This document shows positions 34,814 to 44,174 of a stretch of 64,000 nucleotides of DNA, piece by piece. Within the stretch, counting starts at the first letter, position 1. Every line of letters begins with the position of its first letter. Origin of the DNA: Nitrospira sp. Lineage in GTDB: Bacteria > Nitrospirota > Nitrospiria > Nitrospirales > Nitrospiraceae. Under the pieces are notes generated by a model. It saw only the letters and a program-made list of their open reading frames with translations, searched no databases and had not been told where the DNA came from. The stretch covers positions 1 through 64,000 of the forward strand of contig SWDM01000011.1 of the NCBI GenBank assembly GCA_005116835.1. The letters are read 5' to 3'. Made by a program: the position numbers and the translations under genes.

Positions 34814-35848
34814 ATGGGACAAGTGAATGGCGTGGAAGATAGCGATGCCTATACTGTCGTGATCTTTCGGGGCGCAACGGCCAAACCACTTCGATTTAGC
34901 TTTCATCGGAAACTAGTTACTAAGCTATTGATTGCAGTGGCTATTTTTGTTCTAGTGGATGCACTCGTCATCTCGCATTATGTGGTTAGGACTGGAGAGG
35001 TCTGGGAACTGTCAGCATTTCGTGATGAAGCCATGAGCGCGCGGGAACAGACCGCGGCGTTTTCTGGTGCGGTCGATGATTTGAAGAAGCGATTGACAAG
35101 TATGAAGGAAGTTAATCAGCGACTTCGTGTCATGCTGGGGATCGACCCCACTAAAACTGGGGACATTGCTAATGGTCGTGGTGGTATAGATGGTCCTATT
35201 CCAGAAGGTAATCAGCTTCTCCCCCCTGAGAAGGCCATCAAGAGTGAGGATGGGGCTCAGCACCTAAGCTCGGTAGAGACTGATCAGGCTGCTCCTGCTG
35301 GTCAAGTGAGCCTATCAGAAACTTCAAAAGGTAACGAGCAGGACATGATCGCTTCGATCAAACAGAATATAGACTGGTTATCAAGAGAAGCTACTATACA
35401 GGAGCAATCGCTGGAAGAGTTATCTTTAGCTGCTGAAAATAGATCATCTCGATGGGCAGCGACCCCTTCTATTTGGCCTGTAAAGGGCTGGGTAACATCC
35501 GGGTTCGGGCCAAGGGTTTCTCCATTTACAGAAAAACCCGCGTGGCATGATGGATTGGATATTGGGGCTGCTGCCAATGCACCTATCCAGGCTCCGGCTC
35601 AAGGCCGAGTTACTGCGGTCGGTTTCGATCCTAAGATGGGGAATGTCGTGAAGATCGACCATGGCTTTGGTATTGAAACACTCTATGGCCACCTGGCCAA
35701 ATCATTAGTCAAAGAGGGGCAGCGCGTAAAACGTGGAGAAGTCGTTGCCTTGGTCGGCAGCACTGGATTAGCCACAGGGCCTCACTTGCACTATATGGTT
35801 AAGGTTAATGGCCAGGCACTTGATCCACTAAAGTACATCCTCGAATAG
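34814..35848 (+). CDS. membrane-anchored M23 peptidase (LytM type)
   Basis: A 344-residue envelope protein with a cytoplasmic N-terminus, one membrane helix (LLIAVAIFVLVDALVISHYV, about residues 37-57), a helical/coiled-coil middle and a C-terminal M23 domain. The zinc ligands are present: H and D in WHDGLDIGAAA and HLH in TGPHLHYMVKVNG, so it can be an active endopeptidase that cuts cross-links in peptidoglycan; its layout also resembles regulators of division amidases. AGGGGGG precedes the ATG. It is transcribed alone from the promoter at 34731. Confidence 0.88.
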   Translation: MGQVNGVEDSDAYTVVIFRGATAKPLRFSFHRKLVTKLLIAVAIFVLVDALVISHYVVRTGEVWELSAFRDEAMSAREQTAAFSGAVDDLKKRLTSMKEVNQRLRVMLGIDPTKTGDIANGRGGIDGPIPEGNQLLPPEKAIKSEDGAQHLSSVETDQAAPAGQVSLSETSKGNEQDMIASIKQNIDWLSREATIQEQSLEELSLAAENRSSRWAATPSIWPVKGWVTSGFGPRVSPFTEKPAWHDGLDIGAAANAPIQAPAQGRVTAVGFDPKMGNVVKIDHGFGIETLYGHLAKSLVKEGQRVKRGEVVALVGSTGLATGPHLHYMVKVNGQALDPLKYILE

Positions 35849-35966
35849 TTGGTTTGTCCTATCGCCCCGTTTTCTGATTCGCCATCAACTGGCTAGGGTT
35901 CATGGCGATGGCATTCTAAATCCACTCCTTCCATCTAAAACAGCCACCGAAGCGGCTCAAGTCCTA

Positions 35967-35975
35967 TGTTATACT
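35967..35975 (+). promoter_or_regulatory. extended -10 promoter element before fhs
   Basis: TGTTATACT at 35967-35975 is an extended -10 box 42 bases upstream of the fhs ATG; no good -35 is seen. Confidence 0.4.
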
Positions 35976-36017
35976 CCGCCCCATTGTGGCTATAGCAATC
36001 GTGTTGTTATTCGTCCC

Positions 36018-37700
36018 ATGACAGATATTGAGATCAACCGATCAGTGCAGGCGCGTCCAATTCAGGATGTTGCCGACCAACTTGGTATTAAGGCTAGTGA
36101 GTTGTTTCCATACGGAAGGCTCAAGGCAAAGGTTTCGCTTACCCTACTTGAGCGGCTGCAAACTGCCTCTCTTGGCAAGTATATTCTTGTAACCGCCATG
36201 AATCCCACCCCTCTGGGGGAAGGCAAGACGACAACTTCGATTGGGCTTGCAATGGGCCTTTCCCGGCTCGGTCATCGTACGGCCGTCACTCTTCGACAAC
36301 CTTCTTTGGGGCCGGTATTTGGGATCAAAGGGGGAGGAACGGGAGGAGGAAGAGCCCAAGTCCTTCCGATGGAGGAGATTAACCTCCATCTGACCGGCGA
36401 CTCCCATGCTGTAGCAGCTAGCCACAATCTCTTATCTGCGTTTGTCGATAATCACCTGTTTCATGGAAATGCTCTTCTGGTGGATCCCAGTCGGATAACC
36501 TGGCCACGGACACTAGGGGTCGGCGATCGTGCATTACGGCAAGTCTCGTTGGGAGAAGGGGCTACTGGCCGTACGGGGCAATTTGTGATTACTGAAGCTT
36601 CCGAAGTCATGGCAATACTTGCTCTGGCATCGAACCAGGCTGATCTGCGACAAAGGCTTGGACAGATCGTCATTGGGTTTGCAACGGATGGTACGCCTTT
36701 GCGAGCAGAGGAGTTTAGATGTGCCGGGTCCATGGCAATCTTGCTCAGGGAAGCATTGATGCCGAACTTAGTTCAGACCCTGGAAGGAACTCCAGCATTT
36801 GTGCATACGGGTCCGTTCGGTAATATCGCCCACGGGAACTGTTCAATTCTCTCCGATGCCATCGCATTGCGTTGTGCAGACTATGTTGTCACGGAAGCCG
36901 GATTCGGAAGCGACCTTGGAGCGGAGAAGTTTTTCAATATCAAGTGCCGCCTTTCAGGATTTAAGCCGGCGGCGGCCGTGGTGGTTGCTACACTTCGCGC
37001 ACTCAAGCTTCATGGTGGTGGTGGAGCGGTCAAAGCAGGAGTCCCGCTTCCGGCAGGACTTACCGGGCCTAACCAGGAGGCTTTGGCGAAAGGCTTTGCG
37101 AACTTGGAGCAGCATATAGCGAATGTGAAAGCTCATGGAGTACCTGTGGTGGTGGCGGTCAATGCCTTTATCGATGACCCGGTGGCTGAACTGGAATGGG
37201 TTCGAGAAAGATCCCGAGAAGTCGGTGCGGCGGATGCCGCAGTCTCAACACATTGGGCTGATGGTGGCAAAGGAGCTGAAGTGTTAGCCACAGCGGTGGT
37301 GAAAGCAACAGCGAAACCGTCTGTATTCAGGCATTTGTATGACGTTGAGTGGCCGATCAAGAGGAAAATCCAGACTATTGCCACGCAAATATATGGGGCT
37401 TCGGCCGTATCATTCGACGCACAGGCTGAACAAGACATCGAGATAGCGCAGCAGCTCGGATTTGATCGGCTGCCTATATGCATGGCTAAAACGCCGCTAT
37501 CGCTATCGCACGATCCGGCTCTGAAAGGGCGCCCATCAGGGTTTACGCTGCCGATCAAAGAAGTGAGAATACTTGCAGGGGCTGGGTTTTTGACGACGGT
37601 TTGCTCAGGCATCCAACTCATGCCAGGGCTGCCGAAGAGGCCGGCAGGGGAACGTATCGGAATCGATCCAGGCACAGGAGAGATTGTGGGGCTGTCTTGA
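36018..37700 (+). CDS. fhs: formate--tetrahydrofolate ligase
   Basis: A 560-residue enzyme that joins formate to tetrahydrofolate with ATP, giving 10-formyl-THF for purines and one-carbon metabolism. The ATP loop is NPTPLGEGKTTTSIGLAMGL, followed by the family block LRQPSLGPVFGIKGGGTGGG and later VTEAGFGSDLGAEKFFNIKC. Length and start (ATG 36018) fit the family. Monocistronic; it ends 3 bases before the convergent hflC. Confidence 0.94.
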   Translation: MTDIEINRSVQARPIQDVADQLGIKASELFPYGRLKAKVSLTLLERLQTASLGKYILVTAMNPTPLGEGKTTTSIGLAMGLSRLGHRTAVTLRQPSLGPVFGIKGGGTGGGRAQVLPMEEINLHLTGDSHAVAASHNLLSAFVDNHLFHGNALLVDPSRITWPRTLGVGDRALRQVSLGEGATGRTGQFVITEASEVMAILALASNQADLRQRLGQIVIGFATDGTPLRAEEFRCAGSMAILLREALMPNLVQTLEGTPAFVHTGPFGNIAHGNCSILSDAIALRCADYVVTEAGFGSDLGAEKFFNIKCRLSGFKPAAAVVVATLRALKLHGGGGAVKAGVPLPAGLTGPNQEALAKGFANLEQHIANVKAHGVPVVVAVNAFIDDPVAELEWVRERSREVGAADAAVSTHWADGGKGAEVLATAVVKATAKPSVFRHLYDVEWPIKRKIQTIATQIYGASAVSFDAQAEQDIEIAQQLGFDRLPICMAKTPLSLSHDPALKGRPSGFTLPIKEVRILAGAGFLTTVCSGIQLMPGLPKRPAGERIGIDPGTGEIVGLS

Positions 37701-37703
37701 AGG

Positions 37704-38564
37704 CTAGCGCTGTTTAAGGAAGTGGAGAAACTCTGAGTCTGGACTCATCACCAGGGTGGACTTATCCTTGAATGTTTTCTTGTAGGCTTCCATCGTGCGG
37801 GTAAATTCAAAAAAATGAACATCCTGCCGGTAGGCGTCGGCATAGACTTTAAAGGCCTTCGCATCTCCTGCGCCTCGAAGTTCCTCCGATTCCTTATACG
37901 CCTGCGCCAGAATAATCTCGCGATCTTTTTCCGCCTCTGAACGGATCTTCTGTGCTTCCTCAGCGCCTTCCGCGCGGTACTGCTTCGCCTGCCGTTCCCG
38001 CTCGGCTTGCATTCTGGCAAACACGGCCTTCTCGTTCTGCTCAGGGAGATCGGCGCGTTTTATTCTGACGTCCTGAATCTCGATCCCATAGGCTGACGCT
38101 TTTTCGTGCGACCGCTGGGTGACGATTTTCATGAGATCGGCTCGGTGGTCTGCGACGATTTCCAGGAGGTCATGACGTCCAAGTTCGACCCGGAGTTCCG
38201 AATAGATAATGTCGTTGAGTCGTTGCAGCGCTCCCCGCTGGGTTTGAAAGTTCTGATAGACCTTGAGTGGATCGACGATCCGCCATTTGGCATAGTTGTC
38301 GAGAAGGAGGGTCTTTTTGTCCTGGGTGATCACATCTTGCGCGTCTGAGTCGTAGTCCAGCAGGCGTTTATCGAAATAGGTGACCTCTTGAATGAACGGC
38401 ACTTTCGCGTAGAGCCCTGGCTCCGTAATATTACGGACAGGCTTCCCAAGTTGGACCACGATCGCATTCTGGGTGATATCTACGGTGAAGAGTGGGGAGG
38501 CGCCCAGAAAAAACAATCCGATGATGGCCACCACCAATGCAATGATGAATCCTTGTTTGGTCAT
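37704..38564 (-). CDS. hflC: HflC, modulator of FtsH protease
   Basis: A 286-residue inner-membrane protein with one N-terminal helix (GFIIALVVAIIGLFFLGASP) and a periplasmic SPFH/band-7 domain, then a coiled coil (ERERQAKQYRAEGAEEAQKI) and a C-terminal part with YADAYRQDVHFFEFTRTMEAY. With HflK it forms a large cage around FtsH and limits its access to membrane substrates. Its ATG overlaps the hflK stop by 4 bases. Confidence 0.92.
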   Translation of the reverse strand: MTKQGFIIALVVAIIGLFFLGASPLFTVDITQNAIVVQLGKPVRNITEPGLYAKVPFIQEVTYFDKRLLDYDSDAQDVITQDKKTLLLDNYAKWRIVDPLKVYQNFQTQRGALQRLNDIIYSELRVELGRHDLLEIVADHRADLMKIVTQRSHEKASAYGIEIQDVRIKRADLPEQNEKAVFARMQAERERQAKQYRAEGAEEAQKIRSEAEKDREIILAQAYKESEELRGAGDAKAFKVYADAYRQDVHFFEFTRTMEAYKKTFKDKSTLVMSPDSEFLHFLKQR

Positions 38565-39616
38565 GGTTTGTGGTCTTCAGTGGCAGTGCTGGTCATAGGT
38601 TTGTGGCGATCGAGTGGAAGGTATGGAAGCATACGGTCGGCTGCCTTCCCATCAATGATGATTTTTTCGACGTTCGGGAGGATTTCTTCCATGGTTTCGA
38701 TATAGATCCGCTTGCTGATGATATCTTTCGCTTGATTGTATTCTTTCAAAGTCGCCAGAAAACGGTTGGCTTCACCTTGGGCGCGATTCAGCCGCGCCTG
38801 GGCGTTGCCCTTGGCTTGGTTTACCACCTGAGCTGCTTCACCTTGGGCTTTGGGAAGAATATCGTTGCGATAGCTCTGAGACTGGTTGATCAGTTTCTCT
38901 CGATCTTCCTTCGCATTCGTTACGTCCTTGAACGCAGCCGCCACGGCCTCGGGAGGGCTGACATCCTGGAGCTGGATGGCTGCGACTTGGATGCCACCCT
39001 GATATTGGTCGAGCAGGGCTTGTAGAAGTACCTGGGTGTCCTGTTGGATCTGGGCTTTCCCGGTCGTCAAGGCCTCGTCGATCTTGCCCTTGCCGACCAC
39101 TTCCCGCATAGAGGCCTCGGCAGCTTTGCCGATCGTCTCATGGATTTCCGCGACGCTAAAGAGGTAATTCGCAGATTCTTTAATCTTGTACTGCACGATG
39201 AATTCGATGGCCAGAATGTTCATGTCGCCGGTGAGCATCAGCGCTTCCTGCGCCAGCATTTGTTGGCGGCCTTGCCGGTCTGTCCGGAAGCCGACTTCGA
39301 TGCGGTGGAGTTTTTGGACTTTCGGTTGTAGGACGGTTTCAACAAACGGGATTTTCCCGTGAGGGCCAGGTCCCACGGTTCGGACAGGGGCGCCGAATCG
39401 CTTGACGACGCCCTCCTCGTCCGGGGCGATGATAAAGACACTCTGCCAGGCAAGAAAGACAACCAGCCCTGCCAAGGCGACATTTCTGAAACCGCTGGAG
39501 GGCATCAGGTTCTTGAATGAGGGCAGCAGATTCTGAAATTGCGACTGGGCCTGTCTGAGGGCATCCTCAAGCGGGTCGCTCTTCTTACTCCAAGGATCTT
39601 TGGGGTCCCAGACCAT
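38561..39616 (-). CDS. hflK: HflK, modulator of FtsH protease
   Basis: A 351-residue partner of HflC. The N-terminus is glycine-poor but carries the usual DPWSKKSDPLEDALRQ before a membrane helix (NVALAGLVVFLAWQSVFII). The SPFH domain has EEGVVKRFGAPVRTVGPGPH, and the coiled coil has QAVN-type repeats near residues 255-300. It is first in the hflK-hflC operon, with a 4-base overlap. Confidence 0.92.
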   Translation of the reverse strand: MVWDPKDPWSKKSDPLEDALRQAQSQFQNLLPSFKNLMPSSGFRNVALAGLVVFLAWQSVFIIAPDEEGVVKRFGAPVRTVGPGPHGKIPFVETVLQPKVQKLHRIEVGFRTDRQGRQQMLAQEALMLTGDMNILAIEFIVQYKIKESANYLFSVAEIHETIGKAAEASMREVVGKGKIDEALTTGKAQIQQDTQVLLQALLDQYQGGIQVAAIQLQDVSPPEAVAAAFKDVTNAKEDREKLINQSQSYRNDILPKAQGEAAQVVNQAKGNAQARLNRAQGEANRFLATLKEYNQAKDIISKRIYIETMEEILPNVEKIIIDGKAADRMLPYLPLDRHKPMTSTATEDHKP

Positions 39617-40095
39617 GCAAGTTTTCGACGAAAAATAATTACGTTAGGTCGCTATCTAGATTACCTTAGCAGACTGCCTAGAAGCGACGCAATCAGGTAA
39701 TGGCTCGATTTGAAATAAGACTGTAGCACTTTCACTAAACCGGAAGTGGTCAATAGTGAACAACTTTCAATTGAGTCCGTGAGCCTAGCAATTTAGGATG
39801 ACATGTGCGTGTGGGGGACATAGCTGAATTCAAACTGACCCACTGCCGTATCGCCAGTTGAACTCATTCGCATTTGTGATCCGTATCAAGAGATTACGAA
39901 GCTGTCTGAGAAGGATCGAGCCAATACGGCTGAACTATGCCACGTCCTTGCAGATGGGATGTGCCTTGATCCTAAGCAAGGCTGCCGCCTGCAACACAGC
40001 CTGAAGTCAAGGCTGGGCAAAGATCCCGACTTATAACTCGTGGCCTCAACCCGCGCCGTAAGCGTCCTGATAGGCGGGCGGATTACTGTATCCTG
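39617..40095. other. intergenic, no gene seen
   Basis: About 480 bases between hflK and the phosphate permease gene, both transcribed leftward. No supported open frame, repeat or RNA was found. It should include the hflK promoter. Confidence 0.4.
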
Positions 40096-41229
40096 CTACA
40101 GAATCCTAGTGAGGGTAAGATAGGCGATACAAGCGAGGAGAGCCGATGCCGGCAGCGTCACCACCCAAGCCATGACCATGTTACGCACGGTCTTCCAGCG
40201 CACGTTGTTCCGGCCCTTGAGCAGGCCAATTCCGATAATAGCCGAGCTGCTGATATGAGTGGTCGAGACCGGCAAACCGAGAAAGCCAGAGGCGAAGACC
40301 AAGGATGATGTCGTCAGGTTTGCAGACAGTCCCTCTGCATGATTCATCTTCGTCACCTTCTCTGCAAGAACTTCCGTTACGCGAAGGCCGCCCAGATAGC
40401 TTCCGAGTCCCATCGCAATGGCGATTCCTCCAAAAACGATAAACTGCAATGAGGAACTGGGCCATGCGGTGGTCGTGCTGCCGATTAAGAGGATGGCGAC
40501 GATCTTCGGCGCATCGTTCGTGCCTCGGGCAAACGACGCAAGGCCGCTAGAGATCCAGTGAAATGTATCGAGTCCCATGACCAGCCCCCGCAAACCGGCT
40601 CGGTCGCATTGCGACGGTACCGCCACGATCGGCTGGTTGAAGCTCGTGGTTTGAAAGAGGGTTCTCGTGCCGCCATTCAAGTCGATTGCCACTAATGCAC
40701 GGGAAGCCGGCATTACGCACAAGCAGGCCCCGTCCCACTTTTTCGCCAGTGTGCGAACAGCCGGATGGATGAGTAGAGAGAGTGTCAAGGCGAGGAAGGG
40801 ACTGAGTAACAAGGGAAGGGCAATTTTTTTACCAATTGCGCCCCAGATCAATCCTTCTCCGGAAAAGGCGACCAAGCCGGTGCCGACGATCGCTCCGGTG
40901 AGTGCATGGGTCGTTGAGACAGGGAAGCCGACGCGTGAGGCGAAGAGGATCCACGCCATTGCCCCAATCAGGACGGCCAAGGAAACGGTCGGCCCGATGA
41001 CCGTACCTGGCTGAACAAGGCCATGGCTGAAGGTCTTGACCATTGCGCTTGCAACGAAGGCTGCCATTCCCGCGCCGATCACGGTCCAGACCGTTCCCCA
41101 GGCAATAGCCGATCGATAGTTGGTAACCCCGCTGCCGACTAAGGTCGCGATCGCTTTCGAGACATCATTGGATCCATTGGCAAAGGCGAGAGCGAATGCA
41201 AGTGAGAAGGCGAGCAGAGAGATTTCCAT
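40096..41229 (-). CDS. pit: PiT family inorganic phosphate transporter
   Basis: A 377-residue membrane protein with ten or more helices. The two PiT signature repeats are FANGSNDVSKAIATLVGSG near the N-terminus and FARGTNDAPKIVAIL in the second half. It takes up metal-phosphate with H+ or Na+. ATG 41229 (MEISLLAFSLAFALA) has AAGGG upstream; the frame extended to 41295 reads into the arsS tail and is rejected. It follows arsS by 8 bases, so it is part of the arsenic cluster, where PiT could be the route by which arsenate enters or phosphate is favoured. Confidence 0.88.
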   Translation of the reverse strand: MEISLLAFSLAFALAFANGSNDVSKAIATLVGSGVTNYRSAIAWGTVWTVIGAGMAAFVASAMVKTFSHGLVQPGTVIGPTVSLAVLIGAMAWILFASRVGFPVSTTHALTGAIVGTGLVAFSGEGLIWGAIGKKIALPLLLSPFLALTLSLLIHPAVRTLAKKWDGACLCVMPASRALVAIDLNGGTRTLFQTTSFNQPIVAVPSQCDRAGLRGLVMGLDTFHWISSGLASFARGTNDAPKIVAILLIGSTTTAWPSSSLQFIVFGGIAIAMGLGSYLGGLRVTEVLAEKVTKMNHAEGLSANLTTSSLVFASGFLGLPVSTTHISSSAIIGIGLLKGRNNVRWKTVRNMVMAWVVTLPASALLACIAYLTLTRIL

Positions 41230-41237
41230 TGTAGCCC

Positions 41238-42278
41238 TTAGGAGGTGACGGACCCGCCGCAAGACGAACCGGCACCTGCCGTACAGCCGTAGCAATGGTT
41301 GCGCGTCGTGATTTGACGCTGATTGAGTTGAACCGGATCGAAGTTGCGAATGTGGGTTGGGGCGCCATGGTCCACCGGCAGTTCGAGCATCTGGTTGAAG
41401 TCACAGTCGTAGAGGGTACCGTCCCAACTCACTGAAATGGTGTAGCGGCACATGACACCGGCTGCCGCTACGGGATTGAAGGCGTTAGCCAATCGTTCCA
41501 TATACTGCTCGTAGTTGCCGCTCTCCAGAAGAAACTCAAGAAATCGGCTGATCGGCATGTTGGTGATCGTATAGAGATGGTTGAACTCCACGCCATGGCG
41601 GGTCAAAAGCTCTTTTCGAAACTGTGCTTCGATCGCCTCTTGTTTGGGAGGGAGAAACGCCCCGACTGGATTGCAGACGAGATTCAACGACAACCCAGTG
41701 TCAGGCCGACCGTAGCCGAGCCCATTAAGGAGACGCAACGCCTGAATTGATTTTTCAAAAATGCCGTCGCCTCGCTGCGCATCGGTTTGGCCGGCGCGGT
41801 AATAGGGCAACGAGGCGACGATTTCCACACGATGCCCGGCGAGGAACTCCGCCAAGTCTGCTTGGGACGGGAGGAGCAAGACAGACAAGTTACAGCGATC
41901 CATCACGTGGCGACCCAGTGCCCGGCTCTGCTCAACCAGCCAGCGAAAGTTGGGGTTGAGTTCCGGTGCCCCACCCGTGATATCGACCGTCGGAATATCG
42001 GTCTGAGCGAGGGCGCGTATGCACTGTTCTGCCGTTTCGAGGGACATGCGTTCAGTCCGGTCAGGACCCGCATCGACATGGCAGTGACGACAAGTCTGAT
42101 TGCAGAGCTTGCCGACATTGATCTGAAAGACTGTGATCCCGGTGGCGCGAAGCGGCAGCAGACCGATGTGATCAAGTTGTGCGTCGAAGGGGATGCAGTT
42201 AACGACCTTCCCGAGTATTTTCAATTGCTCCGTTGGGGAGGCGAGAGGATTTTGTTGCCCCAGCAGGGTTAGTGCCAT
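41238..42278 (-). CDS. arsS: arsenosugar biosynthesis radical SAM protein ArsS
   Basis: A 346-residue radical-SAM enzyme proposed to transfer the 5'-deoxyadenosyl group to dimethylarsenite on the way to arsenosugars. The cluster motif is CNQTCRHC in QINVGKLCNQTCRHCHVDAG. The C-terminal DUF3641 part has MCRYTISVSWDGTLYDCDFN and the Cys-rich end NHCYGCTAGAGSSCGG. I preferred ATG 42278 (MALTLLGQQNPLASP, AAGGAG upstream); starts up to 42407 would overlap arsM. It sits 79 bases after arsM and 8 bases before pit. Confidence 0.88.
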   Translation of the reverse strand: MALTLLGQQNPLASPTEQLKILGKVVNCIPFDAQLDHIGLLPLRATGITVFQINVGKLCNQTCRHCHVDAGPDRTERMSLETAEQCIRALAQTDIPTVDITGGAPELNPNFRWLVEQSRALGRHVMDRCNLSVLLLPSQADLAEFLAGHRVEIVASLPYYRAGQTDAQRGDGIFEKSIQALRLLNGLGYGRPDTGLSLNLVCNPVGAFLPPKQEAIEAQFRKELLTRHGVEFNHLYTITNMPISRFLEFLLESGNYEQYMERLANAFNPVAAAGVMCRYTISVSWDGTLYDCDFNQMLELPVDHGAPTHIRNFDPVQLNQRQITTRNHCYGCTAGAGSSCGGSVTS

Positions 42279-42357
42279 AGGCTCCTTGTTCTCAATGCCG
42301 TGGCTGGTGTCAGGTCCGACCACCAAGGCCGCCTGCATGACGCATCGCCGAATAGCA

Positions 42358-43545
42358 TCAACAGCAGCCTCCATTGGGAGAACAGATGACGGCGTCACCG
42401 CTGGCACTTTGGCCCGCGCGGTTGATGATCGCGAAATGAGGGGCGTAGCCGTCGGCTCCTAATACGGCCAGGGTCTTGGAACAGATCTCCAGTGGCTCAC
42501 CGCGGCGATAGATATGGTGATCGTCATCGGCGGCTTCGATGAAGGGTCCGGCGAGCATGGCAAAGTGCCCTTGCCAGGTACATAGAGTGTCTGCCGGATA
42601 GATCGCCGTCCATCGGTCGTCGGCTCGATCCAACCAGAGTGGGCGAGGGGACAGGATAAAGTGAGAAGCCAATGGAACCAGGCTCAACAGGCGTACAGTC
42701 TCTGGCGTGATCGGCTGGGGGATGCCTCGAAGATAGGTCGTGCCCAGTTCATCGACCACTCGGCTGAACGGCCCGCGGAGCGTGGCATAACGGACATCCG
42801 ATAGGGGTGCGCTCGCAGGGAGCTTATATCCCGTCAAGGTGACGGAGAAGAAGTGGATGCCGTCGATCACCTGCCAGGGCGAGGTCTTGATCAGGTGAAT
42901 GCCCAGGAAGCCAGCTCCCACCATCCCTGCAATATAGTCGGTGAGCGTCAACGCCCCAGAGAGGCAGTTGCCCCACTTGTCAGCGTCATGCACCAAATAC
43001 TGCGGAACTGGCTGATCGGCCACGATGTCGGAGATCGTAAATCGTCCACCCGGCTTGGCAACGCGAAACATTTCCCTGAAGACTTTCCGTTTATCCGGCG
43101 CCAGGTTGATCACACAGTTGGAGATGATCAGATCGATGGTGCCGTCGATCACCGGTATTGCGTCCGCCATTCCTTTGCGAAACTCGACATTAGAGGAGGT
43201 ATAACCCAGATTGGCTGCGACGAGTGGGGCGTTCTTCCGGGCGATGGCCAGCATCGTATCAGTCATGTCGATTCCGATGACGTGACCAGTGGGGCCGACG
43301 AGCCGGGAGGCTTCGAAACAATCGATGCCGCCACCTGAACCGATATCCAGCACGGTTTCCCCTAGGGAGACGGTCTTGAGTCCGGCCGGCGTCCCGCAAC
43401 CATACGAAATCTTGAGGACTTCTTCAGGGATGAAAGATTGGAGATCGGCCATGTCGTAACTGGTCGGACAACACATCTGCTCGCCTGTCGATGCGGCCTT
43501 GGCGTAGCGGTCACTGACTTTCTGGGTGATTTCATCAATGGGCAT
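42358..43545 (-). CDS. arsM: arsenite S-adenosylmethionine methyltransferase ArsM
   Basis: A 395-residue enzyme that methylates As(III). The SAM site is TVLDIGSGGGIDCFEAS. Cysteines expected to bind arsenic are visible in GEQMCCPTSYD, LIISNCVINLAPDKR and WGNCLSGALTL. A C-terminal extension of about 140 residues ends in ICSPNGGCC, as in ArsM proteins paired with ArsS. ATG 43545 follows GAGG and begins MPIDEITQKVSDRYAKAAST, the family start; the extension to 43602 is unlikely. It leads the arsM-arsS-pit unit. Confidence 0.88.
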   Translation of the reverse strand: MPIDEITQKVSDRYAKAASTGEQMCCPTSYDMADLQSFIPEEVLKISYGCGTPAGLKTVSLGETVLDIGSGGGIDCFEASRLVGPTGHVIGIDMTDTMLAIARKNAPLVAANLGYTSSNVEFRKGMADAIPVIDGTIDLIISNCVINLAPDKRKVFREMFRVAKPGGRFTISDIVADQPVPQYLVHDADKWGNCLSGALTLTDYIAGMVGAGFLGIHLIKTSPWQVIDGIHFFSVTLTGYKLPASAPLSDVRYATLRGPFSRVVDELGTTYLRGIPQPITPETVRLLSLVPLASHFILSPRPLWLDRADDRWTAIYPADTLCTWQGHFAMLAGPFIEAADDDHHIYRRGEPLEICSKTLAVLGADGYAPHFAIINRAGQSASGDAVICSPNGGCC

Positions 43546-43785
43546 AGCATCCTCATTGGGAAATGAACATATAGATACAGTCCATGTATCAACTCCCTCC
43601 ATAGTACGTCAACTCTGTTTTCCCCAGGTTCCCCGCCACGTATAAGTTGGGGAGCAGGACCACTTGCACGGGCCAAATGGCGTAGTCCAATGGGGAGTCG
43701 CTTGAGCCTGGACTATCTTACAGCCACGAGATGCAAACATGGGATCGCTCTTGGGGTGATCCCTCCCGTGAAGGCCCACTGAGTC

Positions 43786-44163
43786 CTATCGACAACGAGA
43801 AACATCATCTGCCTGCATTCGCCAGAGCCACCAATAGACTGCAGCATTGAGGACGACCACCACGGTGCCCAATAACAACTGAAGGTTTCGTGTGAGATCT
43901 CCAGGGTAGAGTACCGGTATCAGATATTGTGCGATGAAGTCAGAACGATAGGAGGTCTCACCGCCCTGTGTGCGCAGCCAATTTTCCAGTGGTGTAAGTG
44001 GGCAGATCCAGCCGGTGAATTCGACGACCGCGCCCCAGGCAACCGTCGGCAGGTGCAGCCATGCGACGCGCCGCCACTTCAGTACAAGTAGTCCCCCGCA
44101 GAGGACGAAGGCCACGAAAGTTAGATGAACGATGAGAACCAAATCAGCCAAGAGTGGGTACAT
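43786..44163 (-). CDS. DUF2784 family membrane protein
   Basis: A 125-residue inner-membrane protein with four hydrophobic segments, starting MYPLLADLVLIVHLTFVAFV. The conserved-looking GWICPLTPLENWLR and YIP-like IAQYLIPVLYPGDL identify DUF2784, whose function is unknown. The ATG at 44163 is used; the longer frame to 44364 runs through the upstream gene. It follows the DUF488 gene by 11 bases in the same direction. Confidence 0.85.
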   Translation of the reverse strand: MYPLLADLVLIVHLTFVAFVLCGGLLVLKWRRVAWLHLPTVAWGAVVEFTGWICPLTPLENWLRTQGGETSYRSDFIAQYLIPVLYPGDLTRNLQLLLGTVVVVLNAAVYWWLWRMQADDVSRCR

Positions 44164-44174
44164 GACGGACTCTG

